64,000 nucleotides of DNA, from the NCBI RefSeq assembly GCF_008831285.2, contig NC_045141.1:20084848-20148847 (forward strand). The letters are read 5' to 3'. This document shows positions 62,561-64,000 of the stretch, piece by piece; the stretch's first letter is position 1, and the number at the start of each line of letters is the position of its first letter. The notes under the pieces were generated by a model. The model did no database searches. It was not told the origin of the DNA and worked only from the letters and a program-made list of their open reading frames with translations. The position numbers and the translations under genes were made by a program. The DNA comes from Nymphaea colorata (lineage: Eukaryota; Streptophyta; Magnoliopsida; Nymphaeales; Nymphaeaceae).

Positions 62561-64000
62561 CGAGACAAATTTCAAATCAAGTCCAATAACCTCCAATTAT
62601 TTTAAAATGGCTAATTTTTTCCTTTTATGCCCTGTTTGCATGAAGGAAACGGGTGGTCGTTAATAAGGAGGGAACAAAAAAAGGAACTTTTGGGTGCAAG
62701 GGAAAAAAAAAAATAAGAGGAATGTAAGGAAAAAATATATTAATTCAACTCCTTTAAAATTGAAGAGATTATGGCAATCCTTTCCTTTTTTTTCTTTTTC
62801 ACTCAATTCTCTTTCCTTCATTTTTATTTTTCTTTTATTTCATTTCCATTCATTCCTTTGCCTCCATTCAAACAAAGCTGTAATGCAAATCCGATCCACT
62901 TAAGTGAATATATAATATCTATCACGCCATATCGAATCCAATTGCTTGAATTTAGATTTGAGTTGAATCTCCATTGACATCACTAGAGAAGGCAGACATA
63001 AAAAATGAATCGGTGATTAAGAAACTGCTGGGAAAGATGTTTTTAGATTAACAAAAACTACTCTGCCACGTATCTGAGGGTCTATTAATATTGCTGACAA
63101 CTTTTAGAGAACATTTATTTCTATCACATGTTGTTGCCGTTGCTCTAACTGTAGAACAATATTTCATTCTCTCTCCCTTTCAATGTTTATCATGTGCATT
63201 GTTTTCAACTGTTTTGTCTGATCAAACTGTGGAAGCAAAAGTAATACAAAAGCCTTTATTCTTCATATTTTGTTTGCATTATCAGTTCCACATGGCCTCT
63301 GGCGTACTCAGCTGTCACGCTCAACCAATTTGCATTCAACCTTAAATTTACAGTTTTTCCAAAAACACCCCTGCCTTATGGGACACAGGCAAAAAAAAAC
63401 TCCTCTCTTTTGCGAATGTCAGTTACAAGAAAAGTACCACCACGTCGCTTAGATGGGCCGATATCGATCGATTTATTAATATAATAATACTTGAATATTC
63501 ATTTTCAAATTTTCAATCTTTCGTTAAATTTTTCATGGTCAATACAACCCGATACAGACGGATGCATTATGTATCTACTTCTTTTCTTTTCTTTTTTTTA
63601 CCGTTTGGTTAAGGTCCATTTCGGGACAACGGCAGAATCAAACGCATTTGCATGCTGGATGCACTTTTACCCTCAGCCTAGATTGCTTTTGAAAAAATCA
63701 ACAATAAAAGTAAAAATAATTGTTGAGAATGTTGTTCCATGTTATTGCAGCGATGCAGAAGCCATTAAACTTTCAATTATTTTGAAAAATTGAACAATAG
63801 AAATATCAACGTCGTACACATTCACACGGGCGGGTGCCCAGATGTGCGTGAGAGCAAAATCTTACCAACTTGATTTTGGGGGCAACATTAATCCAATCCC
63901 ACTATTTTAACTGATTCAACAAAGCCTAGCTACCGCTCACATTTTCGCGTGTTATTTTTTATAAAGCCAATCATATGCTGCTCAAATTTGAGAATGAACA
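62561..64000. other. Intergenic; no gene recognised
   Basis: AT-rich with A-runs and T-runs and short motif-free open frames up to the window edge. Confidence 0.4.

Overview
This window looks like nuclear DNA of a flowering plant. The genes are multi-exon with GT-AG introns, intergenic DNA is AT-rich, and there are many GA/CT and AT microsatellites and several short inverted-terminal-repeat elements. The proteins belong to plant families: a BELL/TALE homeodomain protein, a transposase-derived SWIM protein, a receptor-like-kinase-type pseudokinase, a telobox Myb of the TRF-like type, and an organellar GET3. I cannot name the species. No bacterial-style operons, CRISPR arrays, rRNA or tRNA genes were seen.

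Six protein-coding genes are supported, all on the minus strand, so each reads from high to low coordinates. (1) 2284-9204: BEL1-like homeodomain factor, four coding exons, 764 aa. (2) 21832-24412: SWIM zinc-finger protein derived from a Mutator-like transposase, five coding exons, 732 aa, with a probable leader exon near 27.2 kb. (3) 32551-33732: intronless kinase-fold protein of 393 aa that has lost key catalytic residues. (4) 35709-40787: TRF-like single-Myb protein with the telobox motif, seven coding exons, about 462 aa, with a probable leader exon ending at 43613. (5) 46820-55482: organelle-targeted GET3/ArsA-type ATPase, eleven exons, 408 aa. (6) 61059-62339: intronless plant membrane protein of unknown function, 426 aa. 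I joined the exons by hand from splice sites. Reading phase is kept across every join and family motifs continue across the junctions.

Between genes: 9.2-21.8 kb is gene-poor and holds GA/CT tracts, a GC-rich island at about 12.9-13.74 kb, a MITE-like element (19195-19638) and a 195-bp tandem duplication (20782-21171). 27.4-32.5 kb is an accessory patch of short inverted-repeat elements, a GA-rich 57-bp minisatellite and a 63-bp tandem duplication. 55.5-61.0 kb has one clear short TIR element (59532-59860) and otherwise nothing recognisable.

The genes do not form a pathway. They are separate housekeeping or regulatory loci: a developmental transcription factor, a possible transcription regulator of transposon origin, a possible signalling pseudokinase, a telomere-motif/promoter-binding Myb candidate, tail-anchored-protein targeting and an organelle or endomembrane protein. 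I saw no convincing new multi-gene system. The items most worth following up are the pseudokinase, the domesticated transposase with its upstream ORF, the odd C-terminus of the Myb gene, the intronic tandem duplications and the GC-rich island.
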